In this document: positions 50,904 through 59,776 of the stretch, one piece after another
Position numbering within the stretch: position 1 is the first letter of the stretch
Layout of the letters: each line of letters starts with the position of its first letter
Origin: Streptomyces colonosanans
GTDB taxonomy: Bacteria; Actinomycetota; Actinomycetes; Streptomycetales; Streptomycetaceae
Reading direction: 5' to 3'
Assembly: GCF_001866645.1 (NCBI RefSeq)
Contig: NZ_MLYP01000007.1
Span: 1-64,000, forward strand
DNA: 64,000 nucleotides
The notes under the pieces: model-generated
The model's database searches: none
What the model was told of the DNA's origin: nothing
Seen by the model: the letters and a program-made list of their open reading frames with translations, nothing else
Made by a program: the position numbers and the translations under genes

Positions 50904-51535
50904 CAGCGGACACCTTCCTTCTCGCTCCGGCTGCCCGGGACGGTCGGGGTGCTCGCCGCGGTGGCCGCCGCGTCCGCCTTGGCCTTGCGGGAGAGGACGA
51001 TCGCGCCGACCAGGGCGGCGAGGAGGAGGACGGAGAGCGCCTCGAAGGGGAGGACCCAGTGCTGGAACAGGCTCGCGCCGGTGACCTCCGTGGAGCCGGA
51101 CGCGGGGCCGCTCAGGTCGATCCAGGTCGTGCGGAAGGCGTCGACCACCACCCAGACCAGGGCGGCCGCGGCGGCTATGGCCACGGTGAGGGCGGCCCAG
51201 CGGTTGCCGGAGTCGGCGTCCGGGGAGCGGCCGATGGGGGCCTTGGTGAGCATCAGGCCGAACAGGAGGAGGACGACGACGGAACCGACGTAGATGAGGA
51301 CCTGCACCCAGGCGATGAACTCGGCGGTGAGCAGGAGGTACTCGACGGCGAGGCCGCCGAGGGTCGCCACGAGCCACAGGGCGGCGTGCACCAGCTGTTT
51401 GGTGGAGACGGTGACGAGCGCGGCGCCGAAGGTGACGACACCGACGAGGAGGAAGGCGATCTCGACGCCGGTCGGGGAGAGGAAGCCGTGTGTGCCGGCG
51501 GCGGCCGTGGCCAGCGCGGCGGAGGCGGGGTTCAC
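50903..51535 (-). CDS. nuoJ: NADH-quinone oxidoreductase subunit J, second complex I
   Basis: The 210-residue protein starts at a GTG (51533-51535; [20 protein letters not shown]) overlapping the nuoI stop (GTGA). [40 protein letters not shown] and [20 protein letters not shown] are typical NuoJ helices (five in all). The C-terminal tail is Ala/Ser rich. Confidence 0.94.
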   Translation of the reverse strand: MNPASAALATAAAGTHGFLSPTGVEIAFLLVGVVTFGAALVTVSTKQLVHAALWLVATLGGLAVEYLLLTAEFIAWVQVLIYVGSVVVLLLFGLMLTKAPIGRSPDADSGNRWAALTVAIAAAAALVWVVVDAFRTTWIDLSGPASGSTEVTGASLFQHWVLPFEALSVLLLAALVGAIVLSRKAKADAAATAASTPTVPGSRSEKEGVR

Positions 51536-52158
51536 GACTCTCCTTCCTGTGGATCGGCGGGGGCCTCGGTCGGTTCGGTCCGGGCTGCGGCGAGCTTCTC
51601 GGCGGTCTTGCGGGCGGCGGCGATCTCCTTGGGTTCCTCCGCGCCGGGGTCCAGGGCGGGCGGGGCGGGAACCGTCCACATCCACTCGCGGAGCTTGTCG
51701 CGTTCGTGGGTGAGATCGCGGATGTCGGTCTCGGCGTACTCGAACTCCGGGGACCAGAACAGGGCGTCGAAGGGGCAGACCTCGATGCAGATGCCGCAGT
51801 ACATGCAGAGGGAGAAGTCGATGGCGAAGCGGTCGAGAACGTTGCGGCTGCGCTCGCGCCCGCCAGGGGTGGCGGCCGGGACCGTCTCCTTGTGGGAGTC
51901 GATGTAGATGCACCAGTCCGGGCACTCCCGGGCGCACAGCATGCAGACCGTGCAGTTCTCCTCGAAGAGTCCGATGACGCCGCGGCTGCGCGGCGGGAGC
52001 GCGGGCTGGACGTCGGGGTACTGCTCGGTGACGGACTTCTTCGTCATCGTGCGGAGGGTGACGGCCAGGCCCTTGGCGAGGCCGGAGCCGGGAATCGACA
52101 AGCGGGGCCGCTCGGAGGGTGCCGTCGAGGGGCGCTGGTCGGGCGTCGGGCGGGACAT
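51532..52158 (-). CDS. nuoI: NADH-quinone oxidoreductase subunit I, second complex I
   Basis: The 208-residue iron-sulfur subunit has two [4Fe-4S] motifs, [15 protein letters not shown] (about residues 69-83) and [15 protein letters not shown] (about 117-131), which carry clusters N6a and N6b. In this cluster, which lacks NuoE, F and G, these clusters are the first in line to take electrons, for example from ferredoxin. The C-terminal Ala/Glu-rich tail (about residues 160-208) is longer than in E. coli. Confidence 0.95.
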   Translation of the reverse strand: MSRPTPDQRPSTAPSERPRLSIPGSGLAKGLAVTLRTMTKKSVTEQYPDVQPALPPRSRGVIGLFEENCTVCMLCARECPDWCIYIDSHKETVPAATPGGRERSRNVLDRFAIDFSLCMYCGICIEVCPFDALFWSPEFEYAETDIRDLTHERDKLREWMWTVPAPPALDPGAEEPKEIAAARKTAEKLAAARTEPTEAPADPQEGES

Positions 52159-53126
52159 CAGGAGATCACCACCTTGACGATGCCGGTGAGGGCGATCTGG
52201 GCGAGGGCGAGGGGGACGAGGAGGGTCCAGGAGAGTTTCTGGAGCTGGTCCTCGCGCAGGCGGGGGTAGGTCACGCGCAGCCAGATGACGACGAAGGCGA
52301 GGATCGCGGTCTTCAGGAGCGTCCACAGCCAGCCGAGGCCGTCGGCACCCCAGGGGCCGTGCCAGCCGCCCAGGAAGAGGACGGTGGTCAGACCGCACAG
52401 GACGATGATTCCGGCGTACTCGGCAAGCAGGAACAGGGCGAAGCGGAGGCCGGTGTACTCGGTGTAGGCGCCGAAGATGATCTCCGAGTCGGCGACGGGC
52501 ATGTCGAAGGGCGGGCGCTGCAGTTCGGCGAGGCCTGCGACGAAGAAGACGATCGCGCCGACGATCTGCCAGGGCAGCCACCACCACTGGAAGGCGTTGA
52601 GGATGCCGGGCAGCGAGACGGTGCCGGCCGCCATCGCCACCGAGGCGGCGGCGAGCAGCATGGGGAGTTCGTAGGCGAGGAGCTGAGCCGCGGTGCGCAG
52701 GCCACCGAGGAGGGAGAACTTGTTGGCGGAGGCCCAGCCGGCCATGAGCGAACCGAGGACGCCGACGCCCATGACGGCCAGGACGAAGAAGATGCCCGCG
52801 TCGACGGCCTGGCCGACGGCGCCCTCGCTCGGGCCGATCGGGATGGCGAGGAGGACGAGGAGGTACGGGAGGAGGGCGACGGCGGGGGCCAGCTGGAAGA
52901 TGCGTCGGTCCGCGCCCGCCGGAACGATGTCCTCCTTCTGCGCGAACTTGACGCCGTCGGCGATGAGCTGGGCCCAGCCGTGGAAGCCGCCGGCGTACAT
53001 CGGACCGAGGCGGCCCTGCATATGGGCCATGACCTTGTGTTCGGTCTGGCCGACAATCAGCGGGAAGGTGAGGAAGACGACGAACACGGCGAGGAGCCGC
53101 AGGACGACGTCGAGAGCGCCGTTCAC
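52158..53126 (-). CDS. nuoH: NADH-quinone oxidoreductase subunit H, second complex I
   Basis: The 322-residue subunit contacts the quinone chamber. It has [20 protein letters not shown] (first loop), [20 protein letters not shown] and [11 protein letters not shown], the conserved NuoH segments with acidic residues of the E-channel. Eight hydrophobic helices are expected. Its ATG (53124-53126) overlaps the nuoC stop and its stop overlaps the nuoI ATG by one base. Confidence 0.95.
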   Translation of the reverse strand: MNGALDVVLRLLAVFVVFLTFPLIVGQTEHKVMAHMQGRLGPMYAGGFHGWAQLIADGVKFAQKEDIVPAGADRRIFQLAPAVALLPYLLVLLAIPIGPSEGAVGQAVDAGIFFVLAVMGVGVLGSLMAGWASANKFSLLGGLRTAAQLLAYELPMLLAAASVAMAAGTVSLPGILNAFQWWWLPWQIVGAIVFFVAGLAELQRPPFDMPVADSEIIFGAYTEYTGLRFALFLLAEYAGIIVLCGLTTVLFLGGWHGPWGADGLGWLWTLLKTAILAFVVIWLRVTYPRLREDQLQKLSWTLLVPLALAQIALTGIVKVVIS

Positions 53127-54343
53127 TGCGTGCCTCCGGAGGGGTCGTCGGGGGTGTGGGGTGCTTCGGGGGCCGGAGGCTTCGGGGGCCGGGCGTCGCC
53201 CGAGCCGGCTTTGCCGTCGGCCGTACCGGGCACGGCAGCCGCCTGGTCCTCGCCGTCCGCCTCCGCGTCCGCCTCGGTCGGCGGTTCTTGGGCGACGGAC
53301 TCGGGCTCGGACTCGTCGAAGGCCGGGCGGGCATGGTGCCAGGGGGCGTCCGAACTGCGCGGCGCGACAGGGGGCTCGGGGGCCGCGCCCTGGGCTGCCG
53401 ACGCATCCGCCCGTTGCGAGGCGGAGCCCTCGGAAGCGCTGCGCGCACGACGGGGACCGGCCGGGGCCGCGGGAGCAGCCGCTGGCTCACCACCCCCGCC
53501 GCGTTGCGAGGCGGAGCCCTGCGACGCACTCCGTGCGCGACGCGGACCCGACGCGGGAGAAGCCGCCGGCACTGCGCCGCCCTCCGCGCCGCGCTGCGAA
53601 ACCGAGCCCTGCGACGCACTCCGCGCACGACGCGGTGCAACCGGCGCCGTCGTGGCCTCGGCGTCGGCCGGGGCCTGGCTCGCCGAGCCCTGCGCCGCCG
53701 TGCGGGTGCGGCTTACCGGACGGTCGCCCGCCGCCCGCCCCGCGGCTCGGGCCGGGCGGGCGGGAGCCGGGGGAAGCTGGCCCTTCAGGGGGCCCCACTC
53801 GTTCGGGTCGGGGACACCTGGCGGCAGCATCTGGCGGCGCTTGGGGCCGCCGTGATCGGACTCGCCGGGCTCCTTCGCGCCGGGCCAGGCCTTGGCGACC
53901 CGGGCGGCCAGGACGAAGTCCTTGCGCAGGGGGTGGCCCTCGAAGCCCTCGGGCAGCAGCAGGTGGTCCAGCGCCGGGTGGCCCTCGAAGGTCACGCCGA
54001 ACATTTCGTGGGTCTCGCGTTCGTGCCAGGCGGCGCCCGCGTAGACCGCCACGGCGGAGGGCAGAACAGGTGCCTCGTGCGGGACGGTCGTGCGGACGAG
54101 AAGGCGGCGGACCGGGGACAGCGCCACGACATGGGCCGAGACGCGCAGGCCCGTGCCCGGTTCGTCGACGGCGCTGAGCCAGTCGAAGTAGGTGCAGCCC
54201 AGTTCGTCGCGCGCGACGCGCAGCGCCTCGATCCAGCCCGTCGGCGGCACGTCGACCGTCAGGACGTCATACGCCTCCTCGGCCGTGGCCTCGGGTCCGA
54301 AGAGGTCCTGGGCGGGTGCGGGCAGCCAGCCGACCGCGGTCAT
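53123..54343 (-). CDS. nuoC: NADH-quinone oxidoreductase subunit C with a long repetitive C-terminal tail
   Basis: Residues 1 to about 190 are a normal Nuo[35 protein letters not shown] and [14 protein letters not shown]. Then comes a 210-residue low-complexity tail rich in Ala, Pro, Ser and Arg with four copies of a (R/T)RxxRxAxQGSASQ-like unit, for example [15 protein letters not shown] and [15 protein letters not shown], ending in an acidic Pro-rich stretch. A usual NuoC is about 180-250 residues. The ATG at 54343 overlaps the nuoB stop. NuoC bridges NuoD and the membrane arm in normal complex I; nuoD is not in this operon. Confidence 0.9.
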   Translation of the reverse strand: MTAVGWLPAPAQDLFGPEATAEEAYDVLTVDVPPTGWIEALRVARDELGCTYFDWLSAVDEPGTGLRVSAHVVALSPVRRLLVRTTVPHEAPVLPSAVAVYAGAAWHERETHEMFGVTFEGHPALDHLLLPEGFEGHPLRKDFVLAARVAKAWPGAKEPGESDHGGPKRRQMLPPGVPDPNEWGPLKGQLPPAPARPARAAGRAAGDRPVSRTRTAAQGSASQAPADAEATTAPVAPRRARSASQGSVSQRGAEGGAVPAASPASGPRRARSASQGSASQRGGGGEPAAAPAAPAGPRRARSASEGSASQRADASAAQGAAPEPPVAPRSSDAPWHHARPAFDESEPESVAQEPPTEADAEADGEDQAAAVPGTADGKAGSGDARPPKPPAPEAPHTPDDPSGGTQ

Positions 54344-55008
54344 CGCCCCTCCCCAGCGGCCGAGCCCGTCTCCGGGCCCGAGGCCGCGGACGGCGGCCGG
54401 ACCAGACCGCTCTGCAGGGCCGCGGCCGACGGCCGCGATGCCCCGTACCGCTTCCCCAGCGACTCGCGCGCGATCTTCTCCTGGAGCTTGAGGATGCCCT
54501 GGAGGAGCGCCTCGGGCCGCGGCGGGCAGCCGGGGACGTAGACGTCCACCGGGATGATCTGGTCGACACCCTTCGTGACGGAGTACGAGTCCCAGTACGG
54601 GCCACCGCAGTTCGAGCAGGCGCCGAAGGAGATCACATACTTCGGCTCGGGCATCTGCTCGTACAGGCGTTTGACGGCCGGGGCCATCTTGTCGGTGACG
54701 GTGCCGGAGACGACCATCAGATCGGCCTGGCGCGGGCCGGGCGCGAAGGGGATCACGCCGAGGCGGATGAAGTCGTGGCGTGCCATCGACGCGGCGATGA
54801 ACTCGATCGCGCAGCAGGCGAGGCCGAAGTTGAAGACCCACAGCGAGTAGCGGCGGCCCCAGTTCAGGACCACCTTCATCGGCTCGGGGGCAAGGCGTGC
54901 GAGCGTACCCAGCCTCCCCCTGCCTTCGGCGGGAAGCCCCCCAGGCGCCGGCAGGGACACCGGCTCGGAAGACGGGGAGGTCAAAGGAGTCGAGGGGTTC
55001 ACGTCCAT
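54340..55008 (-). CDS. nuoB: NADH-quinone oxidoreductase subunit B, second complex I
   Basis: The 222-residue subunit carries the terminal cluster N2 ligands C65, C66 ([10 protein letters not shown]), C131 (GACSNCGG) and C161 (VPGCPPRPE). It passes electrons to quinone. Both ends are longer than in E. coli: a Pro/Ser-rich N-terminal 35 residues and a Ala/Gly-rich C-terminal 35 residues. It overlaps nuoA by 10 bp and nuoC by 4 bp. Confidence 0.95.
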   Translation of the reverse strand: MDVNPSTPLTSPSSEPVSLPAPGGLPAEGRGRLGTLARLAPEPMKVVLNWGRRYSLWVFNFGLACCAIEFIAASMARHDFIRLGVIPFAPGPRQADLMVVSGTVTDKMAPAVKRLYEQMPEPKYVISFGACSNCGGPYWDSYSVTKGVDQIIPVDVYVPGCPPRPEALLQGILKLQEKIARESLGKRYGASRPSAAALQSGLVRPPSAASGPETGSAAGEGR

Positions 55009-55448
55009 GACAGGACGCCCTTCTTGTATGCGTACAGCAGTCCCACGGCCAGGAAGCCGAGGAAGACGAACATCTCCACGAGCGTGGTCGCGCCGTAGCG
55101 GGGATCGGCGAAGACCGTCGCCCAGGGGAAGAGGAAGATCGAGTCGACCGCGAAGATCACGTACAGGAACGCGTACACGTAGTAGCGGACCTGGGTGTGG
55201 GCCCAGCCCTCACCGACGGGGTCGACTCCGCACTCGTACGTCAGGATTTTCTCGGGGGTGGGCACCATGGGGCGCAGCAGGCGGCTCGCGCCGAAGGCGA
55301 CGGCGACGAAGAGCACGCCGACGACAGCGAGCAACCCGACGACGGAGTAGGAGTGGAAGTAGCCCGCCGCGACGACGGTCCCGGCGTTTCCGGCGGTCCT
55401 CGCGCTCCCGGTCTCCGCCATGACAGCAACGGCGGTCGGATCCGGCAC
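54999..55448 (-). CDS. nuoA: NADH-quinone oxidoreductase subunit A, second complex I
   Basis: The 149-residue membrane protein has three helices and the family motifs [15 protein letters not shown] and [17 protein letters not shown]. The GTG at 55446-55448 ([14 protein letters not shown]) has GAGGAG five bases upstream and is preferred to the ATG nine codons later, which has no RBS. First gene of the ten-gene operon. A -10-like TAGACT lies on the minus strand in the 210-bp gap to the divergent kinase gene, with only a weak -35. Confidence 0.93.
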   Translation of the reverse strand: MPDPTAVAVMAETGSARTAGNAGTVVAAGYFHSYSVVGLLAVVGVLFVAVAFGASRLLRPMVPTPEKILTYECGVDPVGEGWAHTQVRYYVYAFLYVIFAVDSIFLFPWATVFADPRYGATTLVEMFVFLGFLAVGLLYAYKKGVLSWT

Positions 55449-55658
55449 GTCAGCTCCTCGCTCCCTGACCTCGCGACCTTGGTGAACCTTGTATTCGACG
55501 ATCTGTACGCACGGGAGTCTAGGCCCTGCTAAAGAAAGGGTAAGCAGCCCGTCACACGAGGGTGGGGTTTCCCCCAGTGAACCTCGGCGGTCCGCCTCAT
55601 GGCATCGCGGCGCGACGCACGGCAGGCTTGCGGGCATGACCGAACGAGGCCGGCAGAT

Positions 55659-56852
55659 ATGACCGAACACATCACGAGCCCCGGCGCGCTGGACGGCGAG
55701 CGTCCGCCGCCCCCACGTCTTGCCCTGAACAACCACACCTGGCGGGAGATCGCGCACCTCCTCGCGAATCTGCCGGCGGCGCTGGTCGGGTTCGTCTACG
55801 TGGTCACGGCGCTGTCCGTGGGTGCCGGGCTGACGGTGACCGTGATCGGCTTCCCGGCGCTGGCTTTGGGTCTGCTGGGCACGCGGCAGCTGGGCAAGCT
55901 GGAGCGGGCGCGGGCCAGGGCGCTGCTCGGGGTGCGGGTGGAGGAGCCGAGCCCACTGCCGTTGCGCAGGGGCGGCGGGATCTTTCAGCGGGTGTGGCTG
56001 GCGTTGAAGGACCCGGTGGGCTGGCGGACGTGCCTGTACCAGTTCATCCGGCTGCCCTGGGGGATCCTGACCTTCACGGTGACGTTGGTGTCGCTGTTCG
56101 TCCTGTGGCCCATCCTGCCGTTCCTCGCGCGCGGGCTGGCGAACGTGGACCGGGCCATGGTGCGCGGCCTGCTGTCCCCCTCCGACGAGCTGGAGCGGCG
56201 CATCCGCGAGCTGGAGTCCGACCGCGGGGTGGTCGTGGACACTGCGGCGGCCGATCTGCGGCGCATCGAACGCGATCTGCACGACGGGGCGCAGGCCCGG
56301 CTGGTGAACCTGGCGATGGGGCTCGGGCTGGCCAAGGAGAAGCTGCTGGAGGACCCCGACTCGGCGGCGGCCATGGTCGATGAGGCGCATGGCGAGGTGA
56401 AGCTGGCGCTGCAGGAGCTGCGGGACCTCGCACGGGGGATCCATCCCGCGGTCCTCACCGACCGCGGCCTGGACGCCGCGCTGTCGTCGGTCGCCTCGCG
56501 CTGCACCGTGCCGGTGAAGGTGACCGTGGACCTGGCCGTGCGGCCTGCCGCCGCGATCGAGGGCATCTCCTACTTCACGGTCTCCGAGCTGCTGCAGAAC
56601 ATCAGCAAGCACAGCGGCGCCAGGTCCGCCTCCGTCGACGTGTGGCGGAGCGAGGAACGGCTGCTCATCCAGGTGCGGGACGACGGCCGCGGCGGCGCAC
56701 GCCTGGACGGCGGCACCGGCATGGCGGGACTCGCGGAGCGGCTGGGCGCGGTCGACGGCCTGTTCGTCATCGACTCGCCGCTGGGCGGCCCGACGACCGT
56801 CACGGCGGAGCTGCCCTGGCGGGGCCCGGAGGACCAGGCGCGAAAGCAGTAG
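55659..56852 (+). CDS. Two-component sensor histidine kinase (HisKA_3, NarL/DesK type)
   Basis: The 397-residue kinase has an N-terminal membrane sensor region with about four helices (LLANLPAALVGFVYVVTALS, LTVTVIGFPALALGLLG, LTFTVTLVSLFVLWPILPFL), the phosphoacceptor motif IERDLHDGAQARLVNLA (His in HDGAQ) and an HATPase domain (FTVSELLQNISKHSGA, VRDDGRGGARLDGGTGMAGL). It should phosphorylate a LuxR-type regulator, and the nearest is at 58764. It lies divergent from nuoA. The ATG at 55659 follows GAGG; an in-frame start 20 codons upstream is rejected. Confidence 0.88.
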   Translation: MTEHITSPGALDGERPPPPRLALNNHTWREIAHLLANLPAALVGFVYVVTALSVGAGLTVTVIGFPALALGLLGTRQLGKLERARARALLGVRVEEPSPLPLRRGGGIFQRVWLALKDPVGWRTCLYQFIRLPWGILTFTVTLVSLFVLWPILPFLARGLANVDRAMVRGLLSPSDELERRIRELESDRGVVVDTAAADLRRIERDLHDGAQARLVNLAMGLGLAKEKLLEDPDSAAAMVDEAHGEVKLALQELRDLARGIHPAVLTDRGLDAALSSVASRCTVPVKVTVDLAVRPAAAIEGISYFTVSELLQNISKHSGARSASVDVWRSEERLLIQVRDDGRGGARLDGGTGMAGLAERLGAVDGLFVIDSPLGGPTTVTAELPWRGPEDQARKQ

Positions 56853-57078
56853 GTCGCGCGGCGGGCTGTGGGCACTGCGGGAGCGGTCGTACGCGCGTCG
56901 TACGGCCGCCTCGGCGTACCCGGGGCTTGCTTCCGTGGGCGCCGGATGTGCGCGGGGTGGGGATAACCCCCGTGCCAAGACGCCGACCCGCTCCATGGTC
57001 GGGCGGGCGCGCGGACAGCAGGGTGGAGCTACAAGGCCGACCAGGTCGGGCTGGACGACGAGGGAACGGACGACGCCG

Positions 57079-58428
57079 ATGGCCACGCAGTACGGGCAGG
57101 GGTACGGAGAGTGGGGCGACCCTGGATCCCAGGGCGCCGGGGGGAGGCCGCACCGGCTTCCGGCCGCGCTGCGGGCGCCGATCGAGGCACGCAGCTGGGG
57201 TGAGCTCTGCTATCTGCTGCTGAGCCTGCCGATCGGGATCGTGATGTTCACGTACAGCGTCACCATGTTCTCCCTCGGGGCCGGGCTGCTGGTGACGTTC
57301 CTGGGAATCCCCGTACTCGCGGCGGCGCTCGCGGGCTGCCGCGGCTTCGCGGCGCTGGAGCGGGCCCGGGCGCGGGGGCTGCTGGGGCTCGACGTGGCCG
57401 CTCCGGAGCCCCTGCGGGTCAAGGGGGACGGGCCGATGGCGTGGATCGGGGCGATCCTCAAGAGCGGGACGTCGTGGCGGCAGATGCTGTACACGGTGGT
57501 GCAGTTCCCGTGGGCGGTGTTCTCGTTCGTCGTGGGGGTGGTCTTCTGGACGTGCGGGTGGTCGCTGCTGACCTATCCGCTGTGGTTCTGGGCGCTCCCG
57601 CTGAACGGCGGTCAGAACGGGATCCAGCTGTACGGCGACGAGACGCACCAGTTCTACCTCGACAACCCGTTCGAAATCACGGTGACCGCACTGGTGGGGC
57701 TGTTGATCACGCTGGCCACGCCGTGGATCGTCAGGGGGCTGACGACGGTGGACCGGCTGCTGGTGTACGGGCTGCTCGGGCCGTCGCGGCTGGCGACGCG
57801 CGTGGTGGAGCTGGAGTCGGACCGGGGGGTGGTCGTCGACACGGCGGCGGCCGACCTGCGGCGCATCGAGCGGGATCTGCACGACGGGGCGCAGGCGCGG
57901 CTGGTGAACCTGGCCATGGATCTGGGGCTGGCCAAGGAGAAGCTGACGGAGGATCCGCAGGCGGCGGCGCGAATGGTGGACGAGGCCCACGGCGAGGTGA
58001 AGACGGCCCTGCAGGAACTGCGGGACCTGGCGCGGGGGATCCACCCCGCGGTACTGACGGACCGGGGACTGGACGCGGCGCTGTCCGCAGTCGCCTCGCG
58101 GTGCACCGTGCCGGTGCAGGTGGAGGTGGATCTGCCGACGCGGCCGGTGCCGGCGATCGAGGGGATCGCGTACTTCACGGTGTCGGAGCTGCTGCAGAAC
58201 GTCAGCAAGCACGCGCGGGCGTCGCGGGCGACGGTGGATGTGTGGCGGGTGGAGAACCGGCTGCTGCTCCAGGTGACGGACGACGGGGTGGGCGGTGCGG
58301 ACGCCTCCGGCGGGTCGGGTCTGGCTGGTCTGGCGGGGCGGCTCGACGCGGTGGACGGGGTTCTGGTCGTGGATTCGCCGGTGGGGGGACCCACCCGGAT
58401 CACGGCGGAACTGCCGTGGCGGGCGTGA
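57079..58428 (+). CDS. Second, paralogous sensor histidine kinase
   Basis: The 449-residue kinase is a clear paralogue of its neighbour. ELESDRGVVVDTAAADLRRI and ERDLHDGAQARLVNLAM are shared almost word for word, with the catalytic half nearly identical. The membrane sensor part differs more (LPIGIVMFTYSVTMFSLGAG, FVVGVVFWTCGWSLLTYPLW) and has a short extra external loop of about 30 residues (LNGGQNGIQLYGDETHQFY). The ATG at 57079 is weakly supported by an RBS; upstream in-frame codons are unlikely. Two kinases with one regulator suggests two signals feeding one output. Confidence 0.88.
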   Translation: MATQYGQGYGEWGDPGSQGAGGRPHRLPAALRAPIEARSWGELCYLLLSLPIGIVMFTYSVTMFSLGAGLLVTFLGIPVLAAALAGCRGFAALERARARGLLGLDVAAPEPLRVKGDGPMAWIGAILKSGTSWRQMLYTVVQFPWAVFSFVVGVVFWTCGWSLLTYPLWFWALPLNGGQNGIQLYGDETHQFYLDNPFEITVTALVGLLITLATPWIVRGLTTVDRLLVYGLLGPSRLATRVVELESDRGVVVDTAAADLRRIERDLHDGAQARLVNLAMDLGLAKEKLTEDPQAAARMVDEAHGEVKTALQELRDLARGIHPAVLTDRGLDAALSAVASRCTVPVQVEVDLPTRPVPAIEGIAYFTVSELLQNVSKHARASRATVDVWRVENRLLLQVTDDGVGGADASGGSGLAGLAGRLDAVDGVLVVDSPVGGPTRITAELPWRA

Positions 58429-58763
58429 GGTCCGGAACACGGCGAGAGCCGCCTCCCGCACCGGCCCGCCCCCGCGCGGGCACCCAGCCACAGTCGCCGC
58501 CCTGGTAGCGGTCGCCCAGCCCTGGTAGTAGTCGCGGCCCCGCATCCGCCCTGTCTCCCCCTCCACCTCCCCCTGCCCCCGACCGCATCCCCGTTTTCCC
58601 CCCGACCGCATACGCCCTGGGGCCCCCTGTCACGGCACGGGCTTCCCAAGGCCGGCGCACATCGATCCGATTGCTGGGATGCTAGGGGCTGTCGTACGGA
58701 CGGCAACCGACCCGCGTGCGACGCCGGTGCGGGCAGGAAACAGGCTGTGGGGGGCCGAGGATC
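58429..58763. other. Gap between the second kinase and the response regulator
   Basis: 335 bp without a gene. It holds two 17-bp near-identical direct repeats, gccctggtagcggtcgc and gccctggtagtagtcgc (58498-58514 and 58518-58534), that may be protein-binding sites or simply low-complexity DNA. Confidence 0.4.
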
Positions 58764-59435
58764 GTGGAGGACAGGGTGCGGGTGGTCATCGCCGAGGATT
58801 CAGTGCTGCTCAGGGAGGGCCTGACCCGGCTACTGACCGATCGCGGACATGACGTCGTCGCCGGCGTCGGTGACGGGGACGCGCTGATCAAGACCATCAC
58901 CGAGCTGGCCGACGGCGGCGCCTTGCCCGATGTCGTCGTCGCCGATGTGCGGATGCCGCCGACCCATACGGACGAAGGCGTCCGGGCCGCGGTGCAACTG
59001 CGCAAGGCGCATCCCGGGCTCGGTGTGCTGGTGTTGTCGCAGTACGTCGAGGAGCGGTACGCCACCGAACTGCTGGCCGGTTCGAGTCGTGGCGTCGGCT
59101 ATCTGCTCAAGGACCGGGTCGCCGAGGTGCGCGAGTTCGTGGACGCCGTGGTGCGGGTGGCCCAGGGGGGCACCGCGCTGGACCCGGAGGTGGTGGCGCA
59201 GCTGCTCGGCCGCAGCCGCAAGCAGGACGTACTGGCCGCGCTCACCCCGCGTGAGCGGGAAGTCCTGGGACTGATGGCCGAGGGGCGGACGAACTCCGCG
59301 GTCGCCCGGCAGCTCGTGGTGAGCGACGGAGCCGTCGAGAAGCACGTCAGCAACATCTTCCTGAAGCTCGGACTGTCCCCGAGTGACGGGGATCACCGGC
59401 GTGTTCTGGCCGTGCTCACCTACCTCAACTCCTGA
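58764..59435 (+). CDS. NarL/LuxR-type response regulator
   Basis: The 223-residue protein starts [20 protein letters not shown] (GTG at 58764 with CCGAGG upstream). The receiver domain has the acidic pair in AEDS, the phosphorylated Asp in [10 protein letters not shown] and Lys in GYLLKDRV. The LuxR helix-turn-helix ([20 protein letters not shown]) ends in [14 protein letters not shown]. It follows the two kinases and precedes korA, and most likely is the partner of both kinases. Targets are unknown; nuo and kor are the natural candidates. Confidence 0.9.
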   Translation: MEDRVRVVIAEDSVLLREGLTRLLTDRGHDVVAGVGDGDALIKTITELADGGALPDVVVADVRMPPTHTDEGVRAAVQLRKAHPGLGVLVLSQYVEERYATELLAGSSRGVGYLLKDRVAEVREFVDAVVRVAQGGTALDPEVVAQLLGRSRKQDVLAALTPREREVLGLMAEGRTNSAVARQLVVSDGAVEKHVSNIFLKLGLSPSDGDHRRVLAVLTYLNS

Positions 59436-59485
59436 TCGGCCGACACTGGACCGGTCACCGGGCGGCAGATGCCCGCGAGCGACCC

Positions 59486-59776
59486 GTGCCGCCCGCGGAC
59501 CCGGACAGGGAGCCGTCGCGGCTGCCTGACCAGCGAATACCCAGCGAACCAAGCGAGTACCCAGCAGAACCAAAGGATGAGCAGGAAACGTCTTCACCAG
59601 CAGCGCCGGGGGGCGTGCACACCATGACACATCAGGGCGTCGGACCGTCTCACCATCAGGTCCATCATGCGAACGGCCGCAGGAAGGTGACCCTCACCGA
59701 CGTAGGGTTGATCCTGGGAAGGTCGGCGGGACGGCCGCTCCCCGACAGCAGCCTCGAGGGAGGTCCAGTTCAGTGA
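59486..59776 (+). CDS. Possible small gene or leader peptide before korA
   Basis: A 96-residue frame ends with a TGA that overlaps the korA GTG (GTGA), which would permit translational coupling. An inner ATG at 59624 gives a 50-residue form starting MTHQGVGPSHHQVHHANGRR with several His residues. Codon bias is moderate and no family is recognised. A chance frame is quite possible. Confidence 0.25.
   Translation: MPPADPDREPSRLPDQRIPSEPSEYPAEPKDEQETSSPAAPGGVHTMTHQGVGPSHHQVHHANGRRKVTLTDVGLILGRSAGRPLPDSSLEGGPVQ

Noticed and set aside
52119..54541. Long plus-strand frames opposite nuoH and nuoC
   Set aside because: They are antisense to recognised complex I genes and have low-complexity Arg/Gly/Pro content.
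55449..57086. 5' extension of the nuoA frame across the gap and the first kinase
   Set aside because: It is antisense to the kinase; the GTG with an RBS at 55448 is the real start.
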